A DNA stretch of 64,000 nt from Alkalimonas amylolytica (GCF_900107845.1 NZ_FNRM01000012.1:1-64000), one strand, 5' to 3'; positions 27,975 through 38,190 are shown, numbered from the stretch's first letter. Numbers and translations are program-made. The notes: a model not told the origin generated them from the letters alone.

Positions 27975-29756
27975 TCAGGGCTGGATAATGCGCTGGGTGC
28001 TGTGGAAGCTGGGATCTGGTCGATTCAGCACCTTTTGTTCACGGGCAAAATCAATGAAAGCCTGGGCGTAATTGATGTAGGTGTCCTGATAGCGATCCGA
28101 TGCCATCACTTTGCCAAAGGTGGTCCAACCATCCTGTCCGGAGGCAATAAAGCTATTGGTGACAACGATATAGCTTTCCTCCATCAGCAGAGGCTGCCAG
28201 GTACCGTTGCGCTGTACTTCCAGCTCACTGACTCGCTGATTCACTGGCTGGGTCATATCAACGGCAAAGCGGATCCCTGCGCCATGAGGATAACCTCCGG
28301 TTGAAGCTCCCGGGGTAATGGAATACTCGATGGCATCTTCCAACACCTGCTTAATTTCATGACCCTGCATTTGCAGGTGGATCAAGGTATTGGAGAATGG
28401 CAGCAACTGATAGACCTGGGCAATACTGAGCTCACCGGCGGGTAAGTCGGTGCGCACTCCCCCCGCGTTTTGTAGCGCAATATCCGCATGGCGGCTTTGG
28501 CTGAGAAATGCTCTACTGACCAGATAGTGCAAGTCGGATTGCTTTGCCTGACCACAGCTATCTTCCCGAGCTTCGCCCGGATCCATCCGGCATAAGCGTT
28601 CTGGAATGTAAGCTATGCGCTGAGCTGATAATTCATCAATACGGGTACTGTAACCTTCCAGCAATTGCTGCAACCCAGGCTCAGGTTTCACTAAACTCAA
28701 TACATCCGACTGAGCGATGTAGCGCAACACTTCGGCGCGCTCTGAGCCTGTTAACAGCTCGCCATTGCGGTTAAAGTTATCGCCTACCAACAGATGTGGA
28801 CGGCCTTCACAGCGATCCACTCTATCACCACGGAAGTGTACGATCAGCTCACCGACCACCTGAGCGTAATCTTTGCCTTGTACTATGCACACCGGATCAC
28901 CATCCAGATTGGTTACCATGGTTGGGTAATCACCATCGGCCGTTAAGCCAACCTGGGCAAAATCCCCCAGCAAGCTGTGGGAGTCCCCTCCAACAACCAC
29001 ATCCACTTCAGGCAAGCGCTGGGCCAGCAAGATGTCATTAACATAGCCATAATGGGTTAGCAAAACAATTTTGCCAATGCCTTGCTGCTGCAATGTATCG
29101 ATGTAATAGCGCGCCGTTTCCAGTTCATCCAAAAACGAGGTGCTTGGCAGAGGCTGCGACGATTGGCGGGTTTTTTGCGCGATGGTTAGGCCAATAATAG
29201 CCACCTGATGGCCAGATACTTCATGAATCACATAGGGCTGGAATAGCTCCCAGTCGCGATTTGGTGCTAATGGTGTGCCGACTTCAGGCCGGACATTGGC
29301 GGATAAAACCGGGGTTTGGCACTGCTCATCCTGCAAGTTGCGGATGAACTCAGCCAGGTGGGCATCGCCATCATCAAATTCATGATTGCCAATGGTAAAG
29401 GCATCAAAACAGACTTCACGCATAAAATGCGCATCGGCATCGCCCTGGAACAAGCTGTAATAGAGATCCCCGGTAATAGCATCGCCGGCATGCAACTTCA
29501 GCAAATCGGGATGGCGTTGCTGTAAGCCGGCAATTTTACTCGCTACTCGCGGAAAACCACCCACCTCCACATCGGTAAACTCACCGGCGATGCGCAATGA
29601 AATTTGCTGCTTAGCTGCAAGGTTCGAGTGATGGTCATTGATATGGGCAATAGCCAGGGTCAAATCGGCTGTCTCCTCGGTATGATCGCTAGCTAGCTGA
29701 CTACAGCCAGATAAAGCCAATAGCCATGAACATCCAAGCAGAATGACTGGTCGCAT
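27975..29756 (-). CDS. 5'-nucleotidase / UDP-sugar hydrolase family lipoprotein
   Basis: 593 residues. Lipoprotein signal MRPVILLGCSWLLALSGCSQ with lipobox Cys18. N-terminal metallophosphatase domain: HINDHHSN, GDAITGDLYYSLFQGDA, GNHEFDDGD (dimetal ligands), GGDSHSLL. The C-terminal 5'-nucleotidase domain (~355-560) has NAGGVRTDLPAGELSIAQV and the substrate-stacking region near GYPHGAG. It resembles UshA and the membrane-bound Vibrio NutA, dephosphorylating external nucleotides for uptake. The lipid anchor fits the outer membrane. Confidence 0.87.
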   Translation of the reverse strand: MRPVILLGCSWLLALSGCSQLASDHTEETADLTLAIAHINDHHSNLAAKQQISLRIAGEFTDVEVGGFPRVASKIAGLQQRHPDLLKLHAGDAITGDLYYSLFQGDADAHFMREVCFDAFTIGNHEFDDGDAHLAEFIRNLQDEQCQTPVLSANVRPEVGTPLAPNRDWELFQPYVIHEVSGHQVAIIGLTIAQKTRQSSQPLPSTSFLDELETARYYIDTLQQQGIGKIVLLTHYGYVNDILLAQRLPEVDVVVGGDSHSLLGDFAQVGLTADGDYPTMVTNLDGDPVCIVQGKDYAQVVGELIVHFRGDRVDRCEGRPHLLVGDNFNRNGELLTGSERAEVLRYIAQSDVLSLVKPEPGLQQLLEGYSTRIDELSAQRIAYIPERLCRMDPGEAREDSCGQAKQSDLHYLVSRAFLSQSRHADIALQNAGGVRTDLPAGELSIAQVYQLLPFSNTLIHLQMQGHEIKQVLEDAIEYSITPGASTGGYPHGAGIRFAVDMTQPVNQRVSELEVQRNGTWQPLLMEESYIVVTNSFIASGQDGWTTFGKVMASDRYQDTYINYAQAFIDFAREQKVLNRPDPSFHSTQRIIQP

Positions 29757-29773
29757 AAAATCCTCAGAAAAAT

Positions 29774-29796
29774 AAAAGCCAGCAAGGCTGGCTTTT
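29774..29796 (-). terminator. Intrinsic terminator after trhO
   Basis: Ten-pair stem AAAAGCCAGC/GCTGGCTTTT with loop AAG. On the minus strand the arm is followed by ATTTTTC. It ends the trhO message 24 bp past the stop. Confidence 0.8.
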
Positions 29797-29819
29797 ATGA
29801 CAAAATAAAGACAGCTGAA

Positions 29820-30737
29820 TTATGGCTCAAGTTTACCATCACGGATATGTTTTTCACCCCGTTGTTTTGCCAGCTGGACCTGTTTTTGTCGCTCGGCAAA
29901 AGCTGCTTTTTGCTCTGCCGTGGTTTTATCATGGCAGTGCGGGCAACTTAAACCTTTGATGTAATGCTCCGATTGCATGTCGTGTTGAGATAGCGGCATC
30001 CGACACGCATAGCACTGATCATAACTGCCCTGCTCCAGCCCATGCTTCACCGCAACGCGCTGGTCAAATACAAAACACTCACCTTGCCACAGGCTTTGTT
30101 CAGACGGGACTTCTTCCAGATACTTCAGAATGCCACCATCCAGGTGATAGACTTCTTCAAAACCTTGTTCTTTCAGGTAAGCCGTGGATTTTTCACAGCG
30201 GATCCCGCCGGTACAAAACATCGCGACTTTTTTGTGCTGGGCCGGATTCAAGTGGTTGGCAGCCCACTCTGGAAATTCCCGAAAAGATGTGGTGTTTGGG
30301 TTGACCGCATTTTTAAAGGTGCCTATGGCCACTTCGTAATCATTCCGCGTGTCAATCACGATGGTATCCGGATCGCTGATCAACTGATTCCAGGCGTCGC
30401 CTTTTACATAGGTGCCAACAATGTGCTTAGGATCGACACTGGGAACACCCATGGTCACGATTTCTTTTTTGAGCTTCACTTTGGTGCGGTAAAACGCTGG
30501 TTCATCGGCAAAGGATTCTTTGTAGCTTAAGCCATCAAAGCGCCCTTCAGCTGCCAGCCAGGCTCGGACGGCATCGATACCGGCTCTTGAGCCACAAATG
30601 GTACCGTTTATGCCTTCTTCGGCCAGCAACAAAGTACCTTTGACCTGATTTTCTACCAGCACTTGATAGACTTTGTCTCTCAGTTGCTGGTAATCGGCTA
30701 AATGAACAAATTTATAAAGTGCAGCTACAACGTACAT
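29820..30737 (-). CDS. trhO: tRNA uridine(34) hydroxylase, rhodanese-like
   Basis: 305 residues from ATG 30737 ([10 protein letters not shown]). The frame extends 49 codons upstream, but that stretch is unlike the family and AGG lies just before this ATG. N-terminal [16 protein letters not shown] block, rhodanese domain (~125-225) with the catalytic Cys in [14 protein letters not shown], and a C-terminal zinc-like CxxC pair region (CYACR, CPHC). TrhO makes 5-hydroxyuridine at tRNA wobble position 34 in an O2-dependent way. Confidence 0.92.
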   Translation of the reverse strand: MYVVAALYKFVHLADYQQLRDKVYQVLVENQVKGTLLLAEEGINGTICGSRAGIDAVRAWLAAEGRFDGLSYKESFADEPAFYRTKVKLKKEIVTMGVPSVDPKHIVGTYVKGDAWNQLISDPDTIVIDTRNDYEVAIGTFKNAVNPNTTSFREFPEWAANHLNPAQHKKVAMFCTGGIRCEKSTAYLKEQGFEEVYHLDGGILKYLEEVPSEQSLWQGECFVFDQRVAVKHGLEQGSYDQCYACRMPLSQHDMQSEHYIKGLSCPHCHDKTTAEQKAAFAERQKQVQLAKQRGEKHIRDGKLEP

Positions 30738-30834
30738 AAACAACCTTTTTTGCCAGTCTGGATCGCAAATCCAGCGCAAGTTTAACGGGGGCCGTATTAT
30801 AGCTACTTTTGTAGTAGGAGAAAAGAAAGTGAAA

Positions 30835-31359
30835 CTAGTGAGGGTGCTGACACTGTACGGATAATTCCAGATGTTGCGTGCCATCCGTCAGTAAAATAGC
30901 ATCGTCTTCTCGCCAGACGCTAAGCTCCATATGGGGTTTAAGCATTGAGCACAGCTGTTGTAATTGCTCTGGCTGGAACACGCAGCTACTGGACTTGGCG
31001 CAATACGGCATGTTGTTCAGTTGCCGTTGCTCATCCGGGTTTAAAAAAAGCACCACCTGATCGGCCAGATGACATGCTCTGCGTAGATACTTTTCTTCCA
31101 GCAACTCAACACTGGCCCAAAGCCTGAAGTGTTGCTGTTCATCTTGCAAATAAATATCCGGATCTTTGCCAGTTCGATGCTGACCAGCCATCACGGCTTT
31201 GCTTTCATACAAACACAACCAAGCCAGCACCCGACGAGCAAAATGCTCGGATGGTTCTTCCGGGTATGGCGCCAAATAGTGACGTTGCTGCGCAAAATGA
31301 TGATGCTCAGCGCAGCTGTAATTTAAATCCAGTTTGATGACTTTGGCGTTCATCAACAT
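30835..31359 (-). CDS. YaeQ family protein
   Basis: About 174 residues. ATG 31359 is chosen because AAGGA sits 7 bases upstream; starts at 31383 and 31353 are also in frame. As I recall E. coli YaeQ, the matching features are the HPSE-like [20 protein letters not shown] block, [26 protein letters not shown], and LELSVQ near the end. YaeQ has a PD-(D/E)XK nuclease-like fold and was linked to transcription antitermination as an RfaH suppressor, but its role is not settled. Upstream of trhO on the same strand, 97 bp apart. Confidence 0.8.
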   Translation of the reverse strand: MLMNAKVIKLDLNYSCAEHHHFAQQRHYLAPYPEEPSEHFARRVLAWLCLYESKAVMAGQHRTGKDPDIYLQDEQQHFRLWASVELLEEKYLRRACHLADQVVLFLNPDEQRQLNNMPYCAKSSSCVFQPEQLQQLCSMLKPHMELSVWREDDAILLTDGTQHLELSVQCQHPH

Positions 31360-31422
31360 CGTCTTTTCCTTTCGGCTTACCATGGTGTCTTACTTAGTTT
31401 GTCGCCTGCTGTGGTCAAAAGT

Positions 31423-32055
31423 TTAGATAAGGCTCCAAATAAGATGCAAAGCGAGTGCCAACAAAAGTATCCCCATGACGCGATCGAACCAATAGCCTTT
31501 TAACAGCAAGAAGCCACGCACCTTGACCTGAGTTAACAAAAAAGATAGCAAACAAAACCATAAAGCGGTAGCCATGGCCATATAGCCGCCATAAAACAGT
31601 TTCATGCTGAGTGGTGTGTCAGGGGAAATCACTACAGCGAAAAGGGACAGGAAAAACAGCGTAGCTTTAGGGTTTAAACCATTGGTAATAAAGCCGGTAA
31701 GTAGTGCTTTTCTGGTACTTAATTGTTCACTCACCTGTTCTTTAGCAACTGCTTGCTCAACTGCCGGTGCCCTGGCCCGAATGGCTTGCATCCCTAAATA
31801 AGCAAGGTAGAGCGCAGCAACCACGCTAAAGGTCATGTACAGCCAGGGCGTAGTTTGAATCAATAAACCAATACCAACCAATGAATAGGTCACATGCAAT
31901 AAAATCCCCAGACCAATACCACAGCTGGCCGCCAAAGCCGCTTGCTTACCAAAGCGTACGGCATATCGCAGCACGATAGCGAAATCCGGTCCCGGGCTGG
32001 CAACTGCCATCAAATGAACCACCGCAATCAGTGCAAATTCAGACCAAAAACTCAT
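31423..32055 (-). CDS. LysE/RhtB-family amino-acid exporter
   Basis: 210 residues from ATG 32055. In-frame codons up to 32205 exist but carry no membrane topology, and typical family members begin right at the first helix. About six hydrophobic segments; the signature VASPGPDFAIVLRYAVRFGKQAAL (~18-41) includes the conserved PGP motif. Members export amino acids or related metabolites by proton exchange; the substrate cannot be told. Divergent from the histidine-rich TonB receptor. Confidence 0.85.
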   Translation of the reverse strand: MSFWSEFALIAVVHLMAVASPGPDFAIVLRYAVRFGKQAALAASCGIGLGILLHVTYSLVGIGLLIQTTPWLYMTFSVVAALYLAYLGMQAIRARAPAVEQAVAKEQVSEQLSTRKALLTGFITNGLNPKATLFFLSLFAVVISPDTPLSMKLFYGGYMAMATALWFCLLSFLLTQVKVRGFLLLKGYWFDRVMGILLLALALHLIWSLI

Positions 32056-32226
32056 GAAAAAGTTACCAAAGATTTTCGATGCTGCATTGTACGCTGATGA
32101 ATTCATGCAATTCAAATGAAAGGCCGTCTTGCTGGCAGAGTGCTGCTTATGTCTGAACAGAGCCTTGAATTGACCGTAAAAAATACGGCATTCATCCAAT
32201 TTCAATCGATGCCAATGGCATTAGAC

Positions 32227-32254
32227 TTGATGCAGCACAGGAAAGCTGTAAAAT
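32227..32254 (+). promoter_or_regulatory. Candidate sigma-70 promoter of the His-rich receptor
   Basis: TTGATG (32227-32232), 16-bp spacer, TAAAAT (32249-32254). The -10 element runs into the palindrome at 32253-32264. Confidence 0.5.
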
Positions 32255-32264
32255 GTTATAACAT
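32253..32264 (+). promoter_or_regulatory. Palindrome ATGTTATAACAT, candidate Zur-type operator
   Basis: Perfect 12-bp palindrome overlapping the likely -10 element of the receptor gene. Its half-sites ATGTTATA/TATAACAT are those of gammaproteobacterial Zur boxes (GTTATA...TATAAC), but here they overlap with no central spacer, so the match is partial. Repression by zinc would suit the zinc-receptor reading of the gene; this is inference. Confidence 0.45.
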
Positions 32265-32299
32265 CACACACCTAACATCGATTTAAAGAAGGAAACCCG

Positions 32300-34783
32300 A
32301 TGCGCAATTCGAAGTCGATTCTCAAACCCTCGGCCCTGGCCATTATGATAGCCTGCTCATTCTCAGCCCAGGCGATGGCCAATCAGCTAGTCAGCGGCAC
32401 AGTGCTTAATGCTCAGGGGGAACCGGTTAAAAATGCCCGCATCCATGTGCACGGTCGTCAGCAATACATCTATACCGATGCTAACGGCCGCTTTCAGTTA
32501 AATGCTCCGGCTAATGCAGAACTGCATATCAGTGCACCAGGTTTTGATGGCCAGTATTTGCAACTGACCGACCCTGCCAGCGCACTTGCGATTACTTTGC
32601 AACCAGGCGGTCAGATTGAGCGGATGATCGTCTCTGCTTCTGGTATCCATAAGTACAATCTGGATATGGCTACCCCGGTTAGCGTGTTATCCGGTGAGCA
32701 ATTATCTCGTCGCGCTGAGCCTACCATTGGTGAAACGCTGAAAAAACAACCGGGCGTTCACGCTAATTACTTTGGTCCTGTCGCATCCAGCCCAGTGATC
32801 CGTGGCTTGGATGGCCCTCGCGTGCGCATTCTGAATAACGGCCTGGATACTGGCGATGTCTCTCGGATTGGTCCGGATCACGCCATTATGGCGGATGCCC
32901 TGACCACAGAGCAAATTGAAGTACTGCGCGGCCCTGCCACTTTGTTGTATGGCAGTGGTGCCATTGGTGGTGTCGTGAACGTGGTGGATAACCGTATTCC
33001 GCGTCAGCTCCGGCCGCAATCCGATACCGTGGTTGAAACCCGCTACAACAGCGTGTCTGACGAAAAAACCGTGGCTTTGAACCATGATGGTAGCCGCAAT
33101 CAAGTCGCCTGGCATTTGGATGGCCTGCATCGCAACGCGGATGATTACAAGGTACCGCACTTTACCAACAGCGATGGTGAACGCGAAGATAAAATCGACA
33201 ACAGCTGGCTTGAAACCAGCAGCATCAACGCCGGCTTAAGCTATATCGGTAGTCGCGGCTTGATTGGATTCCATATGGGCCGCACCGACTCCGATTACGG
33301 CATTCCAGGCCATGATCATGCGCACGGTCATGACGATCATGATGACCATGATCATGGCAACGATCACGGACATGGCCATCATGACAGCCACGGTAGCCAT
33401 GACGATGATGTCTTTGCCAAAGCCCGCCAGAACCGTTTTAACCTGGCTGGTGAGTATTACGATCCCTTTGCGGGTATTGAGACCATAGCCTTTAACCTGG
33501 GTTATACCGATTACAAGCACAGTGAAATTGAAGATGGTCATGTAGCTACCTTCTTTGGCAGCAAAACTCTGGAATCCCGCATCACCCTGGAGCATGAGCC
33601 ATTGGCTGGTTGGCACGGTATTTTCGGCTACCACTTGCTGCGCAATGATTACACGGCCTCGGGTGAGGAAGCCTTTACCCCAGATTCAGAAACCACCAGT
33701 CATGCGCTCTTTGTGCTGGAGGAAAAGCGTATTGGTGATCTCACCCTGCAATTGGGCGGTCGTTTAGAGCGGGTCAAATACCACGCTGATGGCATTGAGT
33801 TTGGTCATCAGGACCATGATCACAGCCATGGACATGATCATGGTCATGGTCATGGTCATGGCGATCATGATGATCATGAGCATGTAGAGGCTAGCTTCAC
33901 CGCTTACAGCCTGTCGGCTGGCCTGGTATGGGAGTTCCAGCCTGGTTTCTCGTGGGCTTTGGCGGCCAGCCGCTCTGAACGGGCACCAAGTGCTGCTGAG
34001 CTCTACGCCAACGGTGCGCATTTAGCCACCGGCACCTATGAGCTGGGTTTAGCTTATGTATTGGATCATCACGATGGCGATATCGAACCAAACCGTGAGC
34101 GCTTCCATAAAGAAGTGGCAAATAACCTGGATCTGACTTTCCGCAAATTTGATGGCAACCTGAGTCTGACTTACAACTTCTTCTACAACCGGGTCAATAA
34201 CTATATTTACCTGGCCACTACCGGGCTGCACCTGGATGATTTAGGTCATGATAACCATGGCCACGATCACGGGCATGATCACAGCCATGGCCACGATCAT
34301 GGGCATGACCACGATGATCACAGCGATCATGGTTTCCCTGTGCTGCAGTACCGTCAGGATAATGCGGTGTTGTATGGCTTTGAGTTTGAACTGGCTTACT
34401 ATCTTGATCAGGCTCAATCGGTGCATTTATTTGCTGATCAGGTTCGTGCCAAAGTACGTGGTGGCACCGACTTGCCACGTATTCCACCGATGAAACTGGG
34501 CGCTGAGTACCGCTACCAGGCTCAAAACTGGAGTGGTGAAGTGGGCTTAACCCGCTATGCCCGTCAGAATCGGGTCAGCCCTTTGGAAAGCCGTACTGCT
34601 GGGTACACCCTGCTGGATGCTACCTTTAGTTATTACTTTGATTTCAGTGATGTGGAAATGACCGCCTTTGTTCGTGGCACCAACCTGACCAACCGACTTG
34701 GTTTCGTTCACAGCTCCTTTATCAAAGAAGATGCTCCTCTGCCAGGACGAGCCATCACAGTAGGATTACGCGCTCGCTTCTGA
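32300..34783 (+). CDS. Histidine-rich TonB-dependent receptor, ZnuD-like (zinc uptake)
   Basis: 827 residues. Signal peptide ~1-27 (cleavage near AMA-NQ); a carboxypeptidase-D-regulatory-like domain (~30-105) with the GTVLNAQGEPVKNARIHV start; plug domain ~120-235 with VSVLSGEQL and the GPATLLYGSGAIGGVVNVVDNR block; then a beta-barrel ending in ...GLRARF with the terminal Phe used by the BAM machinery. Three His/Asp/Gly-rich loops at ~337-374 (13 His), ~503-532 and ~649-680 are alternating HDHGH-type metal traps. This is the layout of ZnuD of Neisseria, which imports zinc. The receptor spans the outer membrane and depends on TonB. Confidence 0.88.
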   Translation: MRNSKSILKPSALAIMIACSFSAQAMANQLVSGTVLNAQGEPVKNARIHVHGRQQYIYTDANGRFQLNAPANAELHISAPGFDGQYLQLTDPASALAITLQPGGQIERMIVSASGIHKYNLDMATPVSVLSGEQLSRRAEPTIGETLKKQPGVHANYFGPVASSPVIRGLDGPRVRILNNGLDTGDVSRIGPDHAIMADALTTEQIEVLRGPATLLYGSGAIGGVVNVVDNRIPRQLRPQSDTVVETRYNSVSDEKTVALNHDGSRNQVAWHLDGLHRNADDYKVPHFTNSDGEREDKIDNSWLETSSINAGLSYIGSRGLIGFHMGRTDSDYGIPGHDHAHGHDDHDDHDHGNDHGHGHHDSHGSHDDDVFAKARQNRFNLAGEYYDPFAGIETIAFNLGYTDYKHSEIEDGHVATFFGSKTLESRITLEHEPLAGWHGIFGYHLLRNDYTASGEEAFTPDSETTSHALFVLEEKRIGDLTLQLGGRLERVKYHADGIEFGHQDHDHSHGHDHGHGHGHGDHDDHEHVEASFTAYSLSAGLVWEFQPGFSWALAASRSERAPSAAELYANGAHLATGTYELGLAYVLDHHDGDIEPNRERFHKEVANNLDLTFRKFDGNLSLTYNFFYNRVNNYIYLATTGLHLDDLGHDNHGHDHGHDHSHGHDHGHDHDDHSDHGFPVLQYRQDNAVLYGFEFELAYYLDQAQSVHLFADQVRAKVRGGTDLPRIPPMKLGAEYRYQAQNWSGEVGLTRYARQNRVSPLESRTAGYTLLDATFSYYFDFSDVEMTAFVRGTNLTNRLGFVHSSFIKEDAPLPGRAITVGLRARF

Positions 34784-34796
34784 TGCCGTAAAATTG

Positions 34797-34826
34797 AACG
34801 GCCTCATGACATGAGGCCGTTTTTTT
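34797..34826. terminator. Intrinsic terminator after the His-rich receptor
   Basis: Eleven-pair stem AACGGCCTCAT/ATGAGGCCGTT with loop GAC and a run of seven T (34820-34826). It reaches the end of the convergent GNAT gene and may serve both directions. Confidence 0.9.
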
Positions 34827-35385
34827 ATGGAAACTCCAACACCATTTCAGCCGCCGTGCAATGACACTCTTTGCCACAGACCGGACAATCGTAGCCACTG
34901 CTTTGCAGGGATAAGGCTAGCCATTTATCCTGATGCACTGCAAGCAAGCGGCCGCCGGCTTTGGTAAAGTAGCGCACGGCACTGTTGCCCGGACTTTGCA
35001 TCCATAAATGCGCCAAACCAGCCTCTGCTCCTTGTTGCTGCAAGACCTCGATAGACGCCTGCAACAACTGACTGCCAATCCCCTGCCCCTGAACACCAGG
35101 ATCTACGGCAACTGATTTAAAATACGCCATTTTACTTGCCGCAACAGGCCAAAGCTGAGGATTGCACCATTCATCGGCATGCCACTGCTCTGCAGAAAAA
35201 CTGAGACGGTAGCCAACCAACTTCCCTTCCAGATAGGCAACAAAGCTTGCATTGAGGCCTGCGGCCAGACCTCGCTGGAGATAATCTTCCAGCTTACTTT
35301 TATCCAGATAACCAGCACCATGCACCTGATTCGCCAATGTCAGCAGCGCTTTTTCATCGGATGCCCGATAGGGCCGAATAAGCAT
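34825..35385 (-). CDS. GNAT-family N-acetyltransferase with C-terminal cysteine cluster
   Basis: 186 residues. GNAT core with acetyl-CoA loop VAVDPGVQGQGIGSQLLQ (~94-111) and a NSAVRYFTKAGGR segment. The C-terminal ~25 residues hold CPVCGKECHC, five cysteines or histidine suited to a zinc or Fe-S site, an uncommon extra for GNATs. Substrate unknown. Divergent from the second TonB receptor. Confidence 0.8.
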   Translation of the reverse strand: MLIRPYRASDEKALLTLANQVHGAGYLDKSKLEDYLQRGLAAGLNASFVAYLEGKLVGYRLSFSAEQWHADEWCNPQLWPVAASKMAYFKSVAVDPGVQGQGIGSQLLQASIEVLQQQGAEAGLAHLWMQSPGNSAVRYFTKAGGRLLAVHQDKWLALSLQSSGYDCPVCGKECHCTAAEMVLEFP

Positions 35386-35605
35386 AACCTTACCTCACTC
35401 CAATCTCACTATTGCAATCGATTGCTCAGCTTTTAACCAGCCTGTCCCCAATTAAGCAAACTCCATACCCAATACGGGTAAAATGCGGCAAATTGCTATG
35501 AAAATAGGATAGACAATGATTTCTAAATCACCTATGTTAATTCTGGGAATAATAACAATAAGCCCAAAGTACTATAAACAATAATAGAAACCAGGAAGAA
35601 CAACT

Positions 35606-38170
35606 ATGCAAACAAAGAACTATAGTCGTTTATCGACCTGTATACGCTGTGCCATTGCCGGTGTCACCTCACTGGCACTAACAGCACCTGTGTGGGCAAA
35701 CACAGAGGAACAAACCGAAACAGCAGCGCCAGAACGTGTTGAACGCATTGCCGTCGTCGGTAGTCGCTCAGCACCACGCTCGGTAGCAGATTCACCAGTG
35801 CCGGTAGATATCATTGGTGGCGATGAATTGATGAAAACCGGCAGCACCGATATGTTAAATATGATGGCGACTACAGTCCCGTCGATGAACGTGCACTCTC
35901 ACCCTATCAGCGATGCGGCAACCTTGATTCGTCCATTGAATCTTCGCGGTCTATCTTCTGATAGCACACTTATCCTGGTCAATGGTAAACGTCGTCATCG
36001 CTCTGCCGTCATCACTATGTTAGGCGGTGGCCTGAACGATGGTGCTCAGGGACCCGATATTTCTGCCATTCCAGGCGCTGCTATCAAACAGGTTGAAATT
36101 CTGCGTGATGGTGCGGCGGCACAGTATGGCTCCGATGCCATTGCCGGTGTGGTCAACTTTGTGTTGAATGATCGGGATGAGGGGGGCCACATTGAAGTAC
36201 GCCGCGGTGAGTTCTATGCCGGGGACGGCACATCCAATGAAATCAATGCCAACATTGGCATGCCGCTGTCTGATGCTGGTTTTTTTAACATAAGTGCGCA
36301 ATACAAGTCATCCGATCCAACCAGCCGCAGCGTGCAACGCGGTGATGCCTTGCAGCACATCGCCGATGGCAACCCCAATATTTTACAGCCCGCAGTACAG
36401 ATCTGGGGCTCACCGAAGATCAGCGATGATATCGCTATTTTCGCCAATGCGGGGCTAGACTTGGGCAATGGGCGTGATGCCTATTTATTTGGGAATTACT
36501 CCGAGCGTGATGTGTTAGGTGGTTTCTACTACCGCGATCCTTATACCCGTGGTGGTGTTTTCTCCAATGATGGTGGTGAAACCTTGTTGGTGGCCAATAC
36601 CAACCCAGCGTTAGGTGGTTGCCCGACAGTTTCATTAGCTGATACAAGTTTTAGTGCGGTGAACAGCCAGGTCAGTGCCCTACCGGCCCATTGCTTTACC
36701 TTCTTTTCCATGTTCCCCGGCGGCTTTACCCCGAACTTCGGTGGTAATATCACTGATACGTCGCTGGTTGGTGGCACCAAAGGCGAGTTTTTATCCGGCC
36801 CTTTGCAAGGCACCATGTATGATTTCAGTGCAACCGTTGGCCGCAGTGAGGCTAGCTTCAGCATTGTAAACACAGTCAATGCCTCGCTTGGCCCAGATAC
36901 TCCGACTGAATTTGAACCTGGCAAATACATCCAGTTGGAGAAGCATTTCAATGCCGATTTTTACCGCTTTGTGCCGGTTGGTCTGTATGAAGACCTGGCC
37001 GTGGCTGGCGGTTTGCAATGGTCGGAAGAGAGCTTTGAAATTGTAGCCGGCGATGTTGCTTCCTGGGAAATAGGCCCTTACATCGATGATGGCATGAGTA
37101 TTGGTTCCAATGGTTTCCCTGGCTTTAAGCCAGACGATGCTGGTGTCTATGTGCGTCGCCATTGGGCAGCTTATGTTGATGTTGAAGCGGAGTTTTCAGA
37201 AAACTTCCTGGCAGGTTTTGCACTGCGCCATGAAGATTATGAAACTTTTGGCACCACTACCAATTACAAGTTAACCGGTCAATACCGTTTCACGGATGAT
37301 CTGGCGATCCGAGCCTCAACCAGTACCGGCTTCCGGGCACCAACAGTTGGTCAGGCCAACATCAGTAACGTTCGTACTGCGGTTGCCGAAGGCGAACTGG
37401 TTGATATTGCTTTGTTATCGCCCACCAACCCTGTATCTCAGCTGTTTGGGGCTACTGAACTGACACCGGAAACCTCAACCAGCTATGCCTTTGGTGTGGT
37501 GTACTCGGGTAACGACTTCTTTATGACCGCCGATCTGTACCGCATTGACGTGGATGACCGTATTAGTCAGTCAGCGGAAATTCCGATCACAGAAGAGCAA
37601 AAAGAACAGTTACGTGCGACCGGCATTCGGGGCGTCGATTCTTTGTCGCTGATTTCATTTTACACCAATGATTTCTCGACCAAGACGACTGGTTTGGATG
37701 TAGTGATGAACTATGGTGCTAATTTGCTAAATGGTCGTACTACCTTCAGTTTGGCGTACAACTGGAATAAGACCGAAGTAACCAAGTTCTCCGATATTAC
37801 TGGAGCATTCAAGGTATCGCGTTTGGAGCAGGATTTACCACGTCACCGTGCTACTTTGGGTTGGAACCAACAGTGGAACGACATATCCATGTTCGTACGA
37901 GGTAACTACTTTGGTAAATACCAAGGCGTTCATGCTGACTCCGATGGCTTGAATGTCGATGCATCGGCGAAAATCACCTTCGACGTTGAAGTGAACTACG
38001 CTATTAATAATGCATTTTCTGTCGCTGTTGGCGCGCAAAATGTGTTCGATACCAAACCTGAACGTTTGCCAGAGGGTATGCAACGCATACTTGGTGCCAA
38101 ATACTTTGAAACCTCGCCTATGGGGATCAATGGTGGTTTCTGGTATGTGCGTGGTCGTTACAGCTTCTAA
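35606..38170 (+). CDS. TonB-dependent receptor, substrate unknown
   Basis: 854 residues. Signal peptide ~1-31 (cleavage near VWA-NT), a short linker with the VERIAVVGSR element (~45-53) common ahead of the plug, plug ~60-180 with LNLRGLSSDSTLILVNGKRRHRSA, QVEILRDGAAAQYGSDAIAGVVNFV, and a barrel that ends RGRYSF. No N-terminal signalling extension, so no sigma/anti-sigma link. The upstream 220 bp (35386-35605) are AT-rich; I see no clear Fur box. Receptors of this type often import plant or algal oligomers, siderophores or cobalamin, but nothing here decides. Confidence 0.85.
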   Translation: MQTKNYSRLSTCIRCAIAGVTSLALTAPVWANTEEQTETAAPERVERIAVVGSRSAPRSVADSPVPVDIIGGDELMKTGSTDMLNMMATTVPSMNVHSHPISDAATLIRPLNLRGLSSDSTLILVNGKRRHRSAVITMLGGGLNDGAQGPDISAIPGAAIKQVEILRDGAAAQYGSDAIAGVVNFVLNDRDEGGHIEVRRGEFYAGDGTSNEINANIGMPLSDAGFFNISAQYKSSDPTSRSVQRGDALQHIADGNPNILQPAVQIWGSPKISDDIAIFANAGLDLGNGRDAYLFGNYSERDVLGGFYYRDPYTRGGVFSNDGGETLLVANTNPALGGCPTVSLADTSFSAVNSQVSALPAHCFTFFSMFPGGFTPNFGGNITDTSLVGGTKGEFLSGPLQGTMYDFSATVGRSEASFSIVNTVNASLGPDTPTEFEPGKYIQLEKHFNADFYRFVPVGLYEDLAVAGGLQWSEESFEIVAGDVASWEIGPYIDDGMSIGSNGFPGFKPDDAGVYVRRHWAAYVDVEAEFSENFLAGFALRHEDYETFGTTTNYKLTGQYRFTDDLAIRASTSTGFRAPTVGQANISNVRTAVAEGELVDIALLSPTNPVSQLFGATELTPETSTSYAFGVVYSGNDFFMTADLYRIDVDDRISQSAEIPITEEQKEQLRATGIRGVDSLSLISFYTNDFSTKTTGLDVVMNYGANLLNGRTTFSLAYNWNKTEVTKFSDITGAFKVSRLEQDLPRHRATLGWNQQWNDISMFVRGNYFGKYQGVHADSDGLNVDASAKITFDVEVNYAINNAFSVAVGAQNVFDTKPERLPEGMQRILGAKYFETSPMGINGGFWYVRGRYSF

Positions 38171-38190
38171 CGTGGATGTTTACTGAGACC

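Noticed and set aside
35517-35585. 22-codon frame upstream of the second TonB receptor
   Set aside because: No Shine-Dalgarno site and a composition like the AT-rich leader.
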